DNA of 64,000 bases from Pedobacter rhizosphaerae (GCF_900111155.1 NZ_FOGG01000013.1:1-64000); one strand, 5' to 3'. Shown: positions 1 to 9,303, counted from the first letter of the stretch. The notes: generated by a model not told the origin, from the letters alone. Numbers and translations are program-made.

Positions 1-468
1 CAGGATCAAGCGGAAAAGTTGGGGGAACATCTTTTAAGCATATATTTTCGATAATCTGAATAAGAAGAATTTAATATCCCTTACACCTCTCGATGTTGCT
101 CTAAAAGCTTTAACCTCAAACATATTGTACCAATCTTCATCAGTGGTTCCTCCGAAATCCTTAAGTTTTCGGTTGGGATCTTAGCGATACACATCTATTG
201 CAAACGTCTAGCCTATTATTTCTTAAACAAAAAGGCTGGCATATTATAAAACACAGTTAGTCACAAGCAGGACGCTTGCGCCAGAGTGGGGCATATACAA
301 TCCAGTATCAAAATGAAACAGAAATCAGCGAATTGCCGGGAAAAACATCTTATTATTTATATCACATAGTTGTGATATAAATAATATTTGTTAATTTTAG
401 CCCGCCAGGCAATTGTGGCGCAATAAATATCTGCTCTTGATATCCAGGCAGAAAAACAGAGAAATTAT
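1..468. other. Intergenic leader with a large hairpin
   Basis: No convincing complete gene is seen. On the minus strand, positions 34-180 are open for 48 codons and end in TAA at 34-36; the fragment contains DEDWYNMFEVKAF and has a coding feel, but it has no start and I do not recognise it, so it may be a decayed gene end. A perfect 16-bp hairpin lies at 351-386 (separate entry). Confidence 0.4.
351..386. promoter_or_regulatory. Perfect 16-bp inverted repeat
   Basis: Arms 351-366 and 371-386 are exact reverse complements around a 4-base loop (tagt). The inner half-sites read TCACA-tagt-TGTGA. The arms are very AT-rich with no U-tract typical of an intrinsic terminator. It sits about 80 bases upstream of the gene starting at 469, so it may be an operator or an mRNA structure; its role is inference. 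Confidence 0.5.
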
Positions 469-819
469 ATGATAACACAAAACCCATGCACTCCGAAAGA
501 GTTCAAAACCCTGATCAAAAAAAGAGATTTTTTCAAAGGCCTGCTCATTGGTGTCTGTATACTTTGGCCATGTATACTCGCTGCCGCCATTTACTTTTAT
601 TACAAAAAAGGCACCGTAGCATTGTTTCTTCCTACGGTTACCATTATTCTAGGTTTTCTTCCAGTCTATTTAAGGGTTAAAACATTGAATGCTGAGATAA
701 AGTCAAAAGAAATCAGCGAACCTGAGATCAGCGAAATACATACCTTTCCTATCAATGAAAAACAATCTCCAGATTACTGCCCTCATTTTACTTTTGAGCC
801 TGGTTTCGTGTTCCTGTAA
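469..819 (+). CDS. Small two-helix membrane protein, function unknown
   Basis: A 116-residue protein with a basic N-terminus and two hydrophobic segments (about residues 23-44 and 50-66) separated by a short YKKG turn, followed by a charged tail rich in Glu and Ser. This suggests a small inner-membrane hairpin protein. I do not recognise a family. The ATG at 469 is the first in frame. Its last 65 bases overlap the start of the following lipoprotein gene in another frame, so the two are probably co-transcribed and perhaps translationally coupled. Confidence 0.55.
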   Translation: MITQNPCTPKEFKTLIKKRDFFKGLLIGVCILWPCILAAAIYFYYKKGTVALFLPTVTIILGFLPVYLRVKTLNAEIKSKEISEPEISEIHTFPINEKQSPDYCPHFTFEPGFVFL

Positions 820-1591
820 AATCGCTTACAGCAAGAAAAAAATCTTTAAGGATAAATTTGACGATGCAGTGCCTGTGCTCAATATCGCAACTTTCCACAT
901 GGGTGAAACCTCCGATGCAAGTTCCACAGCTTTCGATGAAAAAGACTCAAAAAACCAGAAAGACATCAGAGACCTGGCAAAGAAACTGGCAGCATTCAGG
1001 CCGACCATTATCATCATCGAAGACCGCCCAAAAAATGATCCGGTAAGAAAGGCGGATTACTTCGATTACCTTCAAAATCCGAAAAAGAGATTTGAGAATC
1101 CAGATGAGAGAGAGCTGCTCGCCTATGAAGTTGGAAGGTTAAGTGGAGCAGAAAAAATATATGGAATTGACTTTAAAGAGGGATATGACTACCAGATCGG
1201 CGGCAAGGTAAAGCATACTGTAGACAAGAGCACCAATAACAGATACTGGAAACTTATTGACGAGAACGAAAAGAACAACCCAGAGGAGGGCATTCTCTTT
1301 TATGATCTTTTCAAGCTTAACAACCACCCCCAATACCTACAGAGCCTGATCAATATCAATGCGGATATGCTGACCTACATCTCAAGCCAGGGAAAATCGG
1401 AAGGTGCTGACGAAGCCGGAAAATTCTACCATAGGAACCTGGTCATGTTCTCCAACTTAAACCAGATTCCTTTAGACAAAAATGACCGCATATTTATCCT
1501 GATGGGTGGAACGCATACTGCGTTTTTCAATGACTTCTTGAAAAGAAGCCCCAAATACAAATTGGAAGATTCATTTCATTATCTAAACTAA
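755..1591 (+). CDS. DUF5694 family lipoprotein
   Basis: A 278-residue protein with a lipoprotein signal: MKNN, a hydrophobic stretch, and a lipobox ending LVSC at about Cys19, so it should be lipid-anchored and periplasm-facing. The mature part starts with VLNIATFHMG and later has IIIIEDRP and GGTHTAFFNDFLKRSPKY near the C-terminus. This pattern (an early TFH motif, an acidic strand, a late G-x-x-H) fits DUF5694, which resembles TraB/ChaN-like folds; the biochemical role is not established. It overlaps the preceding small membrane protein gene by 65 bases. Confidence 0.75.
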   Translation: MKNNLQITALILLLSLVSCSCKIAYSKKKIFKDKFDDAVPVLNIATFHMGETSDASSTAFDEKDSKNQKDIRDLAKKLAAFRPTIIIIEDRPKNDPVRKADYFDYLQNPKKRFENPDERELLAYEVGRLSGAEKIYGIDFKEGYDYQIGGKVKHTVDKSTNNRYWKLIDENEKNNPEEGILFYDLFKLNNHPQYLQSLININADMLTYISSQGKSEGADEAGKFYHRNLVMFSNLNQIPLDKNDRIFILMGGTHTAFFNDFLKRSPKYKLEDSFHYLN

Positions 1592-1938
1592 TCGCATGTA
1601 GTGCACATTCATAGAACACAGCGACCGAAATTCAGGGCATTTATATCCGCTTCGATGAAAAGTAATTTGCGTTTAAATACATATTCGCTAACAACAAGAT
1701 ACATGAAAGCTTCTGGTGGTGTGAAGCGAAAATTGTAAATACTCATGAAGTCAGAGACTAGATCAAAGATGAATAAGCTAACAATATTTACAAAAATTTT
1801 AGACCATCGTCCCCAGTGGAAAAAATGAGGTTGCAAGTAATAAGTTTTAAGTCTGGATGTTAAAATTTTGATATTTCTATTAACACAATAATCTGGTCGG
1901 TGGGGTCATCAACCAGTAGAGAAATTTCGGATTCAAAA
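1592..1938. other. Intergenic region, no confident gene
   Basis: A minus-strand frame at 1609-1836 could encode 75 residues, but it has no recognisable domain. At about 1887-1913 there is a degenerate copy of the CTGGCTGGTG hairpin family found near 31.6-32.0 kb, with the stem broken by a few mismatches. Confidence 0.4.
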
Positions 1939-2421
1939 CTATTTCTTTTTCCGGGGATCATCTGAGGGATCCACATACTCTAGCCCCAGGGGACCAATTG
2001 CCGATACCTGGCTTACATACTCCCCTGACTTTGCCCAATGGAAATGAGGCGTATTTGCTGGAAGCACAAATACACTGCCGGGCGCAAAGGCTATAAGCTT
2101 TGCAGGATCGTACTTTTCTCCAATACCGATATAAAAAACACCCGATATAACTGTATAAATCCGATCCTCCGGATGGCGGTGAGGTTTTAGCACTACTCCG
2201 GCAGGAACCTTTACCCGAACGGTATAACCTCCCGCAGTTATAGGGTTACCAATGAGTACCGCCAACCTAACCTCCGGAGGAAATGCAGCAAAAGACTGCC
2301 AGGTGATACTGTCTGGGCGGATCTGTCCAAGTTTTTTTGCCTGGAGTCCCTGAGCTTGAACATTAACTACAATAATGCTCAGAAAAATTAACGACAAGGT
2401 TTTGGGAAATATTTTTTTCAT
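1939..2421 (-). CDS. Secreted cupin-domain protein
   Basis: A 160-residue protein with a Sec signal peptide (MKKIFPKTLSLIFLS through VQAQ, cleavage about residue 24). The mature protein is one small beta-barrel cupin: motif 1 carries the metal-binding pair in PHRHPED (about residues 81-87) and motif 2 has the His of PANTPHFHW near residue 127. It is expected to be periplasmic and metal-binding; the substrate is unknown. The ATG at 2421 is supported by the signal peptide. It lies downstream of the broken epoxide hydrolase on the same strand, but a strong hairpin at 2501-2534 separates them, so I do not assume an operon. Confidence 0.8.
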   Translation of the reverse strand: MKKIFPKTLSLIFLSIIVVNVQAQGLQAKKLGQIRPDSITWQSFAAFPPEVRLAVLIGNPITAGGYTVRVKVPAGVVLKPHRHPEDRIYTVISGVFYIGIGEKYDPAKLIAFAPGSVFVLPANTPHFHWAKSGEYVSQVSAIGPLGLEYVDPSDDPRKKK

Positions 2422-2500
2422 GATTTATTTTTTTTTGCTGCAGAGGCAAGCAAATGAATACTTTATTTTGCCGATTGATGCATTGCCTGTTAAATTTTCA

Positions 2501-2534
2501 ATTATTGGCTATTGACTCACCAATAGCCAATAAT
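2501..2534. other. Perfect 14-bp inverted repeat
   Basis: Arms 2501-2514 and 2521-2534 match exactly around a 6-base loop (actcac). There is no flanking T-run. It sits between two minus-strand genes, where it could stop or stabilise a transcript from the epoxide hydrolase side or act as an operator for the cupin gene. A second, smaller hairpin (7-bp arms 2596-2602 and 2614-2620, CTGGTG core) lies next to it. Confidence 0.45.
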
Positions 2535-2629
2535 GATGAAACAGGTGTTGACCTCTATCATAATTGCGGTGCTTCCAGAGCACCAAAACTTCTAGTCTGG
2601 TGAAAAATCCCCCCACCAGAAACTATAAA

Positions 2630-3896
2630 CTATCTCAGTGTGCTAAAAGATTTTCGGAGCTCTTCTGCAAATACTTTAGGTTGTTCCCAGGCAGCAAAAT
2701 GCCCTCCTTTTGATAACCTATTATAATGAATCAGTTTTGGATACGCCTTTTCCGTCCAGCTCTGTGGCGCTTGATAAAGCTCATCGGGAAAAGCGCTCAC
2801 TGCAACAGGCAATTTTATCCCTTTTGGAGCAAAAAAAGCGAGTTTGCTCTCCCAGTAAAGCCGGGCGGAAGAAACTGCTGTACCAGTTAACCAGTACAGT
2901 GCAATATTCTCTACAACATCCTCGCGACTCATTCCTTCTGGCTGTCCGTCAAAAACACGGGTAATCAACGCAAGGCTTGTTGCATCGTGATCTAACATCC
3001 AGGCGGCCAGCCCAACAGGTGAATCCTGAATGGCATAAAGTGTCTGAGGCCTGTTAGCCATTTCGTTGGCATATCCCAATCCATGTTTATAGAAATAGTC
3101 TAATTCGTTATAGGCTTGTTTCTCATCTGAAGAAAGTCCGGCAGGTTCAGCTTCATTAAACTGAAGGGCTTTGGCTACTTCCTGGGGCACTGTAGCAGGC
3201 ATATTGGTGTGTATACCGATCAGGCCTTCCGGCTGCTGGAGTGCCATTTGCTCGGTTACGGCATTACCCCAATCTCCACCTTGAGCAACATAACGCTGAT
3301 ACCCTAAGCGCTTCATCAAAACTGCCCATGCCCTGGCAATACGCTGAGGATCCCATCCTGTAGCTGTTGGCTTACCCGAGAAACCATAACCTGGTAATGA
3401 TGGGATAACCACATCAAAGGCATCCTCTGCCTTACCGCCAAATGCAGTCGGGTCGGTGAGTGGGCCTATAATTTTTAACTGTTCTATTACAGATCCCGGC
3501 CAGCCATGGGTAATAATTAAAGGAAGTGCATTCTTATGTTTAGAGCGGACATGGATAAAGTGAATATCCAGCCCATCAATATTAGTGATAAACTGCGGTA
3601 AGGCATTCAGTTTTTTTTCTGTTTTGCGCCAATCATAATCTTTCGCCCAATAATCTGCAAGTTTCTGAAGAGTAGCCAGCTGAACGCCCTGGCTCTGGTC
3701 ACTTACGGTTTCTTGCTCAGGCCACTCTGTAGCCAACAATCTGCGTTTAAGATCTGCAAGTTTTTTTTTCGGGAATGCTCACTTTGAAGGGACGGATATC
3801 TTCACTGGCTGGTACTGTCTGTGCAGACACTAGTGTGCTAAACATCACCAATGCTCCTGTAGCTACTTTAAAAAGTTTGTTGTTATAAGTTTTCAT
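2630..3896 (-). pseudogene. Epoxide hydrolase (EHN type), frameshifted at a 9-base homopolymer
   Basis: The largest open part (2630-3739, TTG-initiated) is an alpha/beta-hydrolase with HGWPGS (oxyanion region), GGDWGNAV (nucleophile Asp) and KGGHFAAWEQP (catalytic His), typical of the epoxide hydrolases that carry an N-terminal EHN domain. The missing N-terminus is present upstream in another frame: an ATG at 3896, a signal peptide ending SAQT, then DIRPFKVSIPEKK. The two frames meet at a run of nine A (T in the + strand, 3761-3769). With eight A the sequence would continue EKKLADLKRRLLATEWPE, the usual EHN start. So this is one gene of about 420 codons with a +1 homopolymer error, a real inactivation, or a slippage site. 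I cannot tell these apart from sequence alone. Confidence 0.8.
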
Positions 3897-4468
3897 CTCT
3901 GTACAATTAATTATTTAGATTTCGATAATTATAGTCCGAATCTACTTTCAAAACTGTGGCAGAAAAAGGGATGTTTAGCCGAAACCGGCAAATCCAAGAC
4001 TGAATTAGACAATCTAAATGCTAAGCTCCCTGTAAAACTTTTTCCTGTCGATAAAATTGATGAGTTATTATGTTAAACTAGTGATATTAATCGTCCGAAA
4101 GCAATCGGAAATAATTTTTAATTAGGATGGAGTTTGAGCATATCAGCAAGTATGCAGATTGATTTCTGAAAAGTGATTAACGCTAATATGAAGAAAGGAG
4201 TTGGATATGTGGTAGATCTGTACAAATTGAATGATTTTCAAGGCATAACAATAGGCTTCAGATGGTGTCTATCCTAAAGTATAGATCCGATTTAATGGAT
4301 ACAGTCTGGCCGGAAAAGTAAGGTGGATGATTTAACCTAAAAAGAAATTAGGATCGGCGGCCCTAAGCAAATGCATCATAAAAGATAAGTCCCAGGTGCT
4401 CACGAACACGACAGGACTGAAAGCCACCACACCTGCTACAACTCGTAATTTCGCTGATATTTGAGTTG
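3897..4468. other. Intergenic stretch, no recognisable gene
   Basis: About 570 bases. There are only short reading frames, such as a 29-codon frame from an ATG near 4190 on the plus strand that ends at a TAA near 4277. No tRNA, strong hairpin or clear promoter was seen. Confidence 0.4.
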
Positions 4469-4615
4469 TTAATCCTCAAATTCATCAGCTACAGAGACTT
4501 CTTCCCTTAGCCATGCTTTTGCATCTCTCATGGTGTAGCCATAGGTAAGTTCAGCTCCTTCGCTATTGCAAAGGCAGGTTTGCCCCTCAATGATATCTTC
4601 TCTTAAATATTCCAT
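4469..4615 (-). CDS. Small acidic hypothetical protein (48 aa)
   Basis: An ATG at 4615 opens a 48-residue frame ending TAA at 4469. It begins MEYLREDIIEG, contains CLCNSEG with two cysteines two residues apart, and ends in an acidic tail (DEFED). The composition is protein-like, and it lies in line 100 bases downstream of the DUF1543 gene, so it may belong to that transcript. No family is recognised. Confidence 0.4.
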   Translation of the reverse strand: MEYLREDIIEGQTCLCNSEGAELTYGYTMRDAKAWLREEVSVADEFED

Positions 4616-4715
4616 ATAATACGCAACTTATTTCCTTACAACATGTATAACCTTGAAAAGGTTTGATTTAGCAGTCTTTTTTTTAAGCAAGGCACAGTAA
4701 AAGAGAGGCTATGAC

Positions 4716-5288
4716 TCAGATTCTATCCAGCCGGAAATAGCCCAGATTAATCTCGTCTTCACTTCCTTCCGGCGATTCTGTTAATTCAATATGGTAATGA
4801 TGTTTAAAATTTTCGGACAAAACATCTTCAATTCTATAAACATCGTCTACATCTATACCATATTTCTCATCAATATGTGCACTGGCGGTTTTAACGGCAG
4901 CGATACTTTTCTGTTTAAAGAAGGCTGTTGATGTTGATGTTTTTACAGCCCCTTTACGATCGGGCTGAACGGTAAGCAAGATGTAATGTTGCTCCTCAAG
5001 CTTTCCGCTCTGGTATCCGCCCAGATTAATAAAAAACAGTCGGTTGGCTTCAGCATGTGCCTGATCGCGGCCCGCAACAACTTTAACATTGTAGCCCTCC
5101 ACCCGGGTAACCTCCCGCCAGCCATCAATATGCAGGCTGTTTCCAGCTTCTGGCCAGAATTTATGCATATCGGGCACCAGGTCTTTTAGCTTGGTAGCAA
5201 TACCAAAGAAATAGTCATGCTGTTCAACAACTCTACCAGGAGCTTTGGATCCGAGTAAAACCATAAATAACTTGAGCTCAGTTCCCAT
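4716..5288 (-). CDS. DUF1543 domain protein
   Basis: A 190-residue soluble protein without a signal peptide. The N-terminal half (KLFMVLLGSKAPGR, EQHDYFFGIA, LVPDMHKFWPEAG, HIDGWREVT) is the pattern I know as DUF1543, a family common in Bacteroidota and Proteobacteria with no assigned reaction. The second half repeats a similar beta-rich arrangement. The ATG at 5288 starts 28 bases after the stop of the FAD/NAD(P)-binding gene on the same strand, so the two probably form an operon. Confidence 0.75.
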   Translation of the reverse strand: MGTELKLFMVLLGSKAPGRVVEQHDYFFGIATKLKDLVPDMHKFWPEAGNSLHIDGWREVTRVEGYNVKVVAGRDQAHAEANRLFFINLGGYQSGKLEEQHYILLTVQPDRKGAVKTSTSTAFFKQKSIAAVKTASAHIDEKYGIDVDDVYRIEDVLSENFKHHYHIELTESPEGSEDEINLGYFRLDRI

Positions 5289-5316
5289 AATATCTGACTT
5301 TATACATTAATGGGAT

Positions 5317-7053
5317 TTAGCTTAAAAGTGCCTTTGCAATTACTGCTGAGGCTGCTTCCCCAAAATCCAGACCCGAGTAATCCGGATTGTAACCGCCTAT
5401 AAAAGGAACAGCCATGACATAGATTCTTTCATTGAGAGCGTTAAAATCGTCAACTGCCTGAAAGCTATCGTTAATGGATATTCCTGGTACCAATAGATAA
5501 TAATTGTTTGAATGATCCATAAAAACTTTGGGATTTCCGTTCTCCAGTTCCTTTTTGGCGGCGGCTGCTTTACGAAAATAAATCTTCGCCCGGCTTACGG
5601 TCTTGTGTTCAATCAAACTTGGGTATGGCAGTTCTTCAAAAGATAAGTGGGGCTGCCCAATGCAATCGACAAAAAGGTGAAAATACTCCTCTTTGGTTAC
5701 ACCATCGCCATCACTATAGCGATAAATGATACCGCCATCTGTTTGAGGTAACACTTCACTATCCTCACCCACCGCTACAATTTCCAGGCATCCTGCACGA
5801 TGCATGGCCAACAATTCCTGAGCAGAATTCTGCGGTACATACGCAATAACTACAGCGATTAATGGCATTAACACCTGCTGAAGCCGAATCATATCCTCGG
5901 CAGAAAAATATTTAGCTGGATAATTCATCGCGAAGCTGAGTACTCCCAGCATCTCCTTCCAATAAATGGATTCCCGCCTTTTGATTGATCGTTCGGCCTC
6001 GGTATATTCAGCATCGAGCAACACAAAGGGATCTAACTTTTCCCTTAAATCCATCACCAGCGCCACAAATTGTTCTAAACTAAGGTCTTTGATCTTTTCG
6101 TAAAATTCCGGATCATTCTCGCGTATCCCCGCCCTAAAATTCTTTTCAAACACATAATCTAAAGGCAGGAAACCTTCATTTTCGGACCGTACGCTGGCAA
6201 TTTCTTCAGGAGAAAGTACAGTTTGCTTGCCTAAATGAGGATCTTCAAGATGGAACCGCAAAGCTGGCAGTAAACCGTTTCTAGAATGCATCACAATCCG
6301 AAAACCCGGAGTTTGATTAACGAAACTGGCCCTTCCCTGCTCATCCCTCTCAAAGTATCCGTTGCTTCTGGCTAATGTTCTGATGGCATCTATGGCCGTG
6401 AGTGATGATCCCCGAACAGCGATGGGGTGTGCTGATTGCAGTGCAAGCTTGGCAGGAGGATAAGGCGAATCAAAGTAGCCTGGAATTTGCCCTTCATACT
6501 TCCTGGGCCATAAATGCCCCGTGCAAATTACTACCCGGTCGTAGCTGTATTCCTCTCTTTCATTAATTTCAACATGAACCTGTTCAGCTGGCACATCATC
6601 TCGAATATCGGTAACCATCGATCCGTAAAACACCCGTGTTGAAATCCCTTTTTCTTTTGCGCTACGCTGAAGCATGGCAAATTGATCGCGGAGGTAATCT
6701 CCAAAGAGCAGTCTGGGAAGCGTTCTAAACTCATTGAATTCTTCCGGGTTGATTCCGTATTTATCGAGTGTATCCTGAGGTACAGTATGAATCCATTCCG
6801 CTATCGGCTTTACAATGTCTGGTATTTCATTCCCGGATACATTGGTTATATGTTCATCACCCGATCCGCTTGTGCTATAGGGCATGCCTGCACCCAAACG
6901 GTCTCCTTTCTCATAAATATCGATCTCAATTTCCTGCCGGGAAAGCTCGATGAATCGCTTATAGATAAAAAGTGCACTAGGTCCACCGCCAAGAATGGCT
7001 ACTTTCAAGTATTTATTATTGCTCAAATCTGTTATTTTATTTAGGTTTTGCAC
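5317..7053 (-). CDS. FAD/NAD(P)-binding protein
   Basis: A 578-residue cytoplasmic protein. The N-terminus has the dinucleotide-binding strand-turn-helix VAILGGGPSALFIYKRF (glycines 22-24), followed by YEKGDRLGAGMPYS, which is typical of the NAD_binding_9 type of FAD-NAD(P)-binding proteins, and VVICTGHLWP around residue 175. The substrate is unknown. The first codon is GTG at 7053; no ATG lies between it and the Rossmann motif, so GTG is the only reasonable start. It is probably the first gene of an operon with the DUF1543 gene. Confidence 0.8.
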   Translation of the reverse strand: MQNLNKITDLSNNKYLKVAILGGGPSALFIYKRFIELSRQEIEIDIYEKGDRLGAGMPYSTSGSGDEHITNVSGNEIPDIVKPIAEWIHTVPQDTLDKYGINPEEFNEFRTLPRLLFGDYLRDQFAMLQRSAKEKGISTRVFYGSMVTDIRDDVPAEQVHVEINEREEYSYDRVVICTGHLWPRKYEGQIPGYFDSPYPPAKLALQSAHPIAVRGSSLTAIDAIRTLARSNGYFERDEQGRASFVNQTPGFRIVMHSRNGLLPALRFHLEDPHLGKQTVLSPEEIASVRSENEGFLPLDYVFEKNFRAGIRENDPEFYEKIKDLSLEQFVALVMDLREKLDPFVLLDAEYTEAERSIKRRESIYWKEMLGVLSFAMNYPAKYFSAEDMIRLQQVLMPLIAVVIAYVPQNSAQELLAMHRAGCLEIVAVGEDSEVLPQTDGGIIYRYSDGDGVTKEEYFHLFVDCIGQPHLSFEELPYPSLIEHKTVSRAKIYFRKAAAAKKELENGNPKVFMDHSNNYYLLVPGISINDSFQAVDDFNALNERIYVMAVPFIGGYNPDYSGLDFGEAASAVIAKALLS

Positions 7054-7159
7054 TTATATATGCTCCCAACAACACTATATATTCAATAAAGTTTAGCAAC
7101 TATCTGCATTATATCAAATTCGTGCTCAGTACAGGTATTTCCAATTTGTATGGGTTGTT

Positions 7160-7447
7160 CTATTCCAACTCGCCATCAGCAATGCCCTCCAAAAACCAGC
7201 CCGAGCGGTATTGAAATTCCACCACTTCGGTTTGTGATTTATTCATCACTGTGCCAACAAAATCATGTGCAATATCCCGGTCTGCCTCCAGAATACGCTT
7301 GGCCATCTGTGCATACTCCTGCAAATCGAAACCATCTTCAATTACATAAGAAATCTCGCCCTTATCACTCCACAAAGTTTCTATTAAAACCTTATTGAAC
7401 TTGGTTTTTAAATAGGCTATATCTTCATTTGTATCGGGATTTTCCAT
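7160..7447 (-). CDS. Hypothetical small protein (95 aa)
   Basis: The frame is open further upstream (to 7537), but the residues before MENPDTNEDIAYL do not look like protein, so I place the start at the ATG at 7447. The 95-residue product is acidic, soluble and mixed alpha/beta in appearance (FNKVLIETLWSDKGEISYVI, AQMAKRILEADRDIAHDFVG). No family is recognised. It is 100 bases upstream of the FAD/NAD(P)-binding gene on the same strand. Confidence 0.5.
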   Translation of the reverse strand: MENPDTNEDIAYLKTKFNKVLIETLWSDKGEISYVIEDGFDLQEYAQMAKRILEADRDIAHDFVGTVMNKSQTEVVEFQYRSGWFLEGIADGELE

Positions 7448-7581
7448 GATTGTTGAGTTAAATATTATGATATTGTATTCCCTTAATGAACAGTGGGTTT
7501 GATTAAAAGTTTTTACTTGCGAAAGAGCGAATGGCAAGTCAGGTTAGTCGAGAGGCTTTAACCCTACCCCCTACTAAGCCA

Positions 7582-7767
7582 TTAATACTTCCTTATGGTA
7601 TCCTCAGGGTTTACCCGTTTAGGTGCCTGTGTAGAATCTTTGGTTTTAATGGTATCCTTCAAATCCTTATGAATATTGCCCTTCCCTTTTTCGGTAGGAT
7701 TTTGGCATGCCGCGAATATGGCTGCTACAAATGCGGCGATGATGAAAATGGTGAATATCGTTCTCAT
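7582..7767 (-). CDS. Small lipoprotein (61 aa)
   Basis: The product starts MRTIFTIFIIAAFVAAIFAAC, a short hydrophobic signal with a lipobox at Cys21. The mature part is only 40 polar residues rich in Lys, Asp and Thr (KDLKDTIKTKDSTQ). Such tiny lipoproteins are common in Bacteroidota; no role can be assigned. The good signal peptide makes it more likely a real gene than a random frame. Confidence 0.5.
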   Translation of the reverse strand: MRTIFTIFIIAAFVAAIFAACQNPTEKGKGNIHKDLKDTIKTKDSTQAPKRVNPEDTIRKY

Positions 7768-8393
7768 GGTGATGTTTTTGTTTCTCTATTAAACAATCCC
7801 TTTTAGTGAAGAAAGTTTTAAAAATTTTCTGGCCTGAGATGAACGTTAGCTGCTAAGACTACCTATCCAAATGAGTTGACCAGGGATTTAATACAAATGA
7901 GCACGAATATGGATACTTTTGATACAAATAAGTCAATTATGCCTGCATGGAACACGATATCAAATCGCAACAGCTTATTTAACCGTTATTTGAAGATTAA
8001 ATAGCATCCCCCGTCAGGCCAAAGCCAAATACAGAACAATAAAAAAATCATGAAAACAGCAATTTGATGGCTTCTGGGCATCGCTTTGTCAGCCTATCTA
8101 ATCATTGAATTGTACCTTTTCCATTAAACTTTTATGTAATTAAAACCAAGTTGACGTTTACAATTTCCTTATTCTCTTGCCATTTTAGAAAAACACGCCA
8201 CATTATCTAATTATTTCACGCTTATTTCTTCAAAAATCATTTCTATTAAAATACTTATAACTAATTAAATACAATCTTTAAAGTCAAAACAGAACTAAAA
8301 AAGGGAAGAATATTTTTATTTATTTTTTGATTTAAATTATAAATATCTATATTTGCAACCCCAACGGAAACATAGCACATGTTTTTAGTTCAG
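7768..8393. other. Intergenic region upstream of the tRNA genes
   Basis: About 620 AT-rich bases without a credible reading frame. The only element I can support is the promoter at its right end (8327-8355). Confidence 0.4.
8327..8355 (+). promoter_or_regulatory. Bacteroidota sigma-A promoter of the tRNA genes
   Basis: A TTG at 8327-8329 (within a T-run) and an exact TATATTTG (TAnnTTTG) at 8348-8355 are separated by 18 bases, matching the -33/-7 architecture of Bacteroidota housekeeping promoters. Transcription would start about 30 bases before tRNA-Gly. Confidence 0.7.
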
Positions 8394-8468
<75 letters not shown>

Positions 8469-8469
<1 letters not shown>

Positions 8470-8494
8470 AAAGCCTTCTTAAACGGAGGCTTTT
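8469..8494 (+). terminator. Hairpin after tRNA-Gly
   Basis: Arms aaaagcct (8469-8476) and aggctttt (8487-8494) are exact complements, and the 3' arm ends in a T-run. It lies directly after the CCA end. It could be an attenuating terminator or a processing signal before tRNA-Leu, which begins only 22 bases later. Confidence 0.55.
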
Positions 8495-8516
8495 AAATTT
8501 AAAAGGTTAATCACCT

Positions 8517-8601
8517 GCTCGGGTGGTGGAACTGGTAGACACGCAGGACTTAAAATCCTGTGACCCTAAAAGTCGTGCGGGTTCGATTCCCGCCCCGAGT
8601 A
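8517..8601 (+). tRNA. tRNA-Leu (TAA anticodon)
   Basis: A class II tRNA of 85 bases. Acceptor arms GCTCGGG (8517-8523) and CCCGAGT (8594-8600) pair with one G-U; the anticodon stem CAGGA/TCCTG encloses CTTAAAA (anticodon TAA); a long variable arm lies at about 8560-8575; the T-loop is GTTCGATTC. The discriminator is A8601. Unlike the adjacent tRNA-Gly, CCA is not encoded (the next bases are cga). Confidence 0.97.
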
Positions 8602-8629
8602 CGAATGGGAATTCCCCCCATTTCTGAAG

Positions 8630-8655
8630 AGGGTTGCTCCAAAAAGAGCAACCCT
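8630..8655 (+). terminator. Intrinsic terminator of the tRNA operon
   Basis: A perfect 10-bp stem (agggttgctc at 8630-8639, gagcaaccct at 8646-8655) with a 6-base loop, followed by tttctc. Its position just after tRNA-Leu fits transcription termination. Confidence 0.75.
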
Positions 8656-8877
8656 TTCTCTTTGAATATCAACACGTTATGCGCGAATACTGGATTTATT
8701 GAAGGTGTTCGACATGCCCCATCGGAATAGACAATATCATGTTTGAACACCTCCCGAATTAACGAATGCTGATCAAAAATAATATACCCACCCATCTCAC
8801 ACCCTACATTTGTCGCATTTACCTCTTCCGAAAACAGAATTCACCTGCTACTTTTATACCATAAAATTTAAACATTT

Positions 8878-9303
8878 ATGGAAACAGCAAAAACAATAAG
8901 CATCACTGTATCTGCAACAGTAAACGCAGCAGTAAGTAAAGTTTGGGAGTTTTGGTCGGAACCAGAACATATTACCCAATGGACAAATGCTTCCGACGAT
9001 TGGCATGCGCCTTACGGTGATAATGATTTACGTAAAGATGGTAAATTTAAAACAACAATGGCCGCCAAAGATGGTAGCATGAGCTTTGATTTTGAAGGCA
9101 TCTATAGTAATGTTGTAGTGAATGAGTTAATTGAGTATGGAATGGCCGATGGCAGAAAAGTATCTGTACAATTCAAAGGCAATGGCGATACAACTGAAAT
9201 TATCGAAACTTTTGATGCAGAAAACACCAATCCCGTGGAGATGCAAAAAGAAGGCTGGCAAGCGATTTTGAATAACTTTAAGAAGTATGTAGAGGGATTT
9301 TAG
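8878..9303 (+). CDS. SRPBCC / AHSA1-like domain protein
   Basis: A 141-residue soluble protein covering one START-like (SRPBCC) fold: VSATVNAAVSKVWEFW at the N-terminus, then PEHITQWTNASDDWHAP, a central FKTTMAAKDGSMSFDFEG strand pair, and the C-terminal helix EMQKEGWQAILNNFKKYVE. This is the usual length and pattern of the Aha1/polyketide-cyclase-like family that binds small hydrophobic ligands. The ligand is unknown. It stands alone between the tRNA genes and the kinase-like gene. Confidence 0.85.
   Translation: METAKTISITVSATVNAAVSKVWEFWSEPEHITQWTNASDDWHAPYGDNDLRKDGKFKTTMAAKDGSMSFDFEGIYSNVVVNELIEYGMADGRKVSVQFKGNGDTTEIIETFDAENTNPVEMQKEGWQAILNNFKKYVEGF

Noticed and set aside
1609-1836. Minus-strand 75-residue frame
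   Set aside because: Phe- and aromatic-rich with no recognisable domain, promoter or neighbour; kept only as a remark in the intergenic entry.
8550-8795. Minus-strand 81-residue frame over tRNA-Leu
   Set aside because: It overlaps the tRNA gene and its terminator; the residues near its end are simply the tRNA read in antisense.
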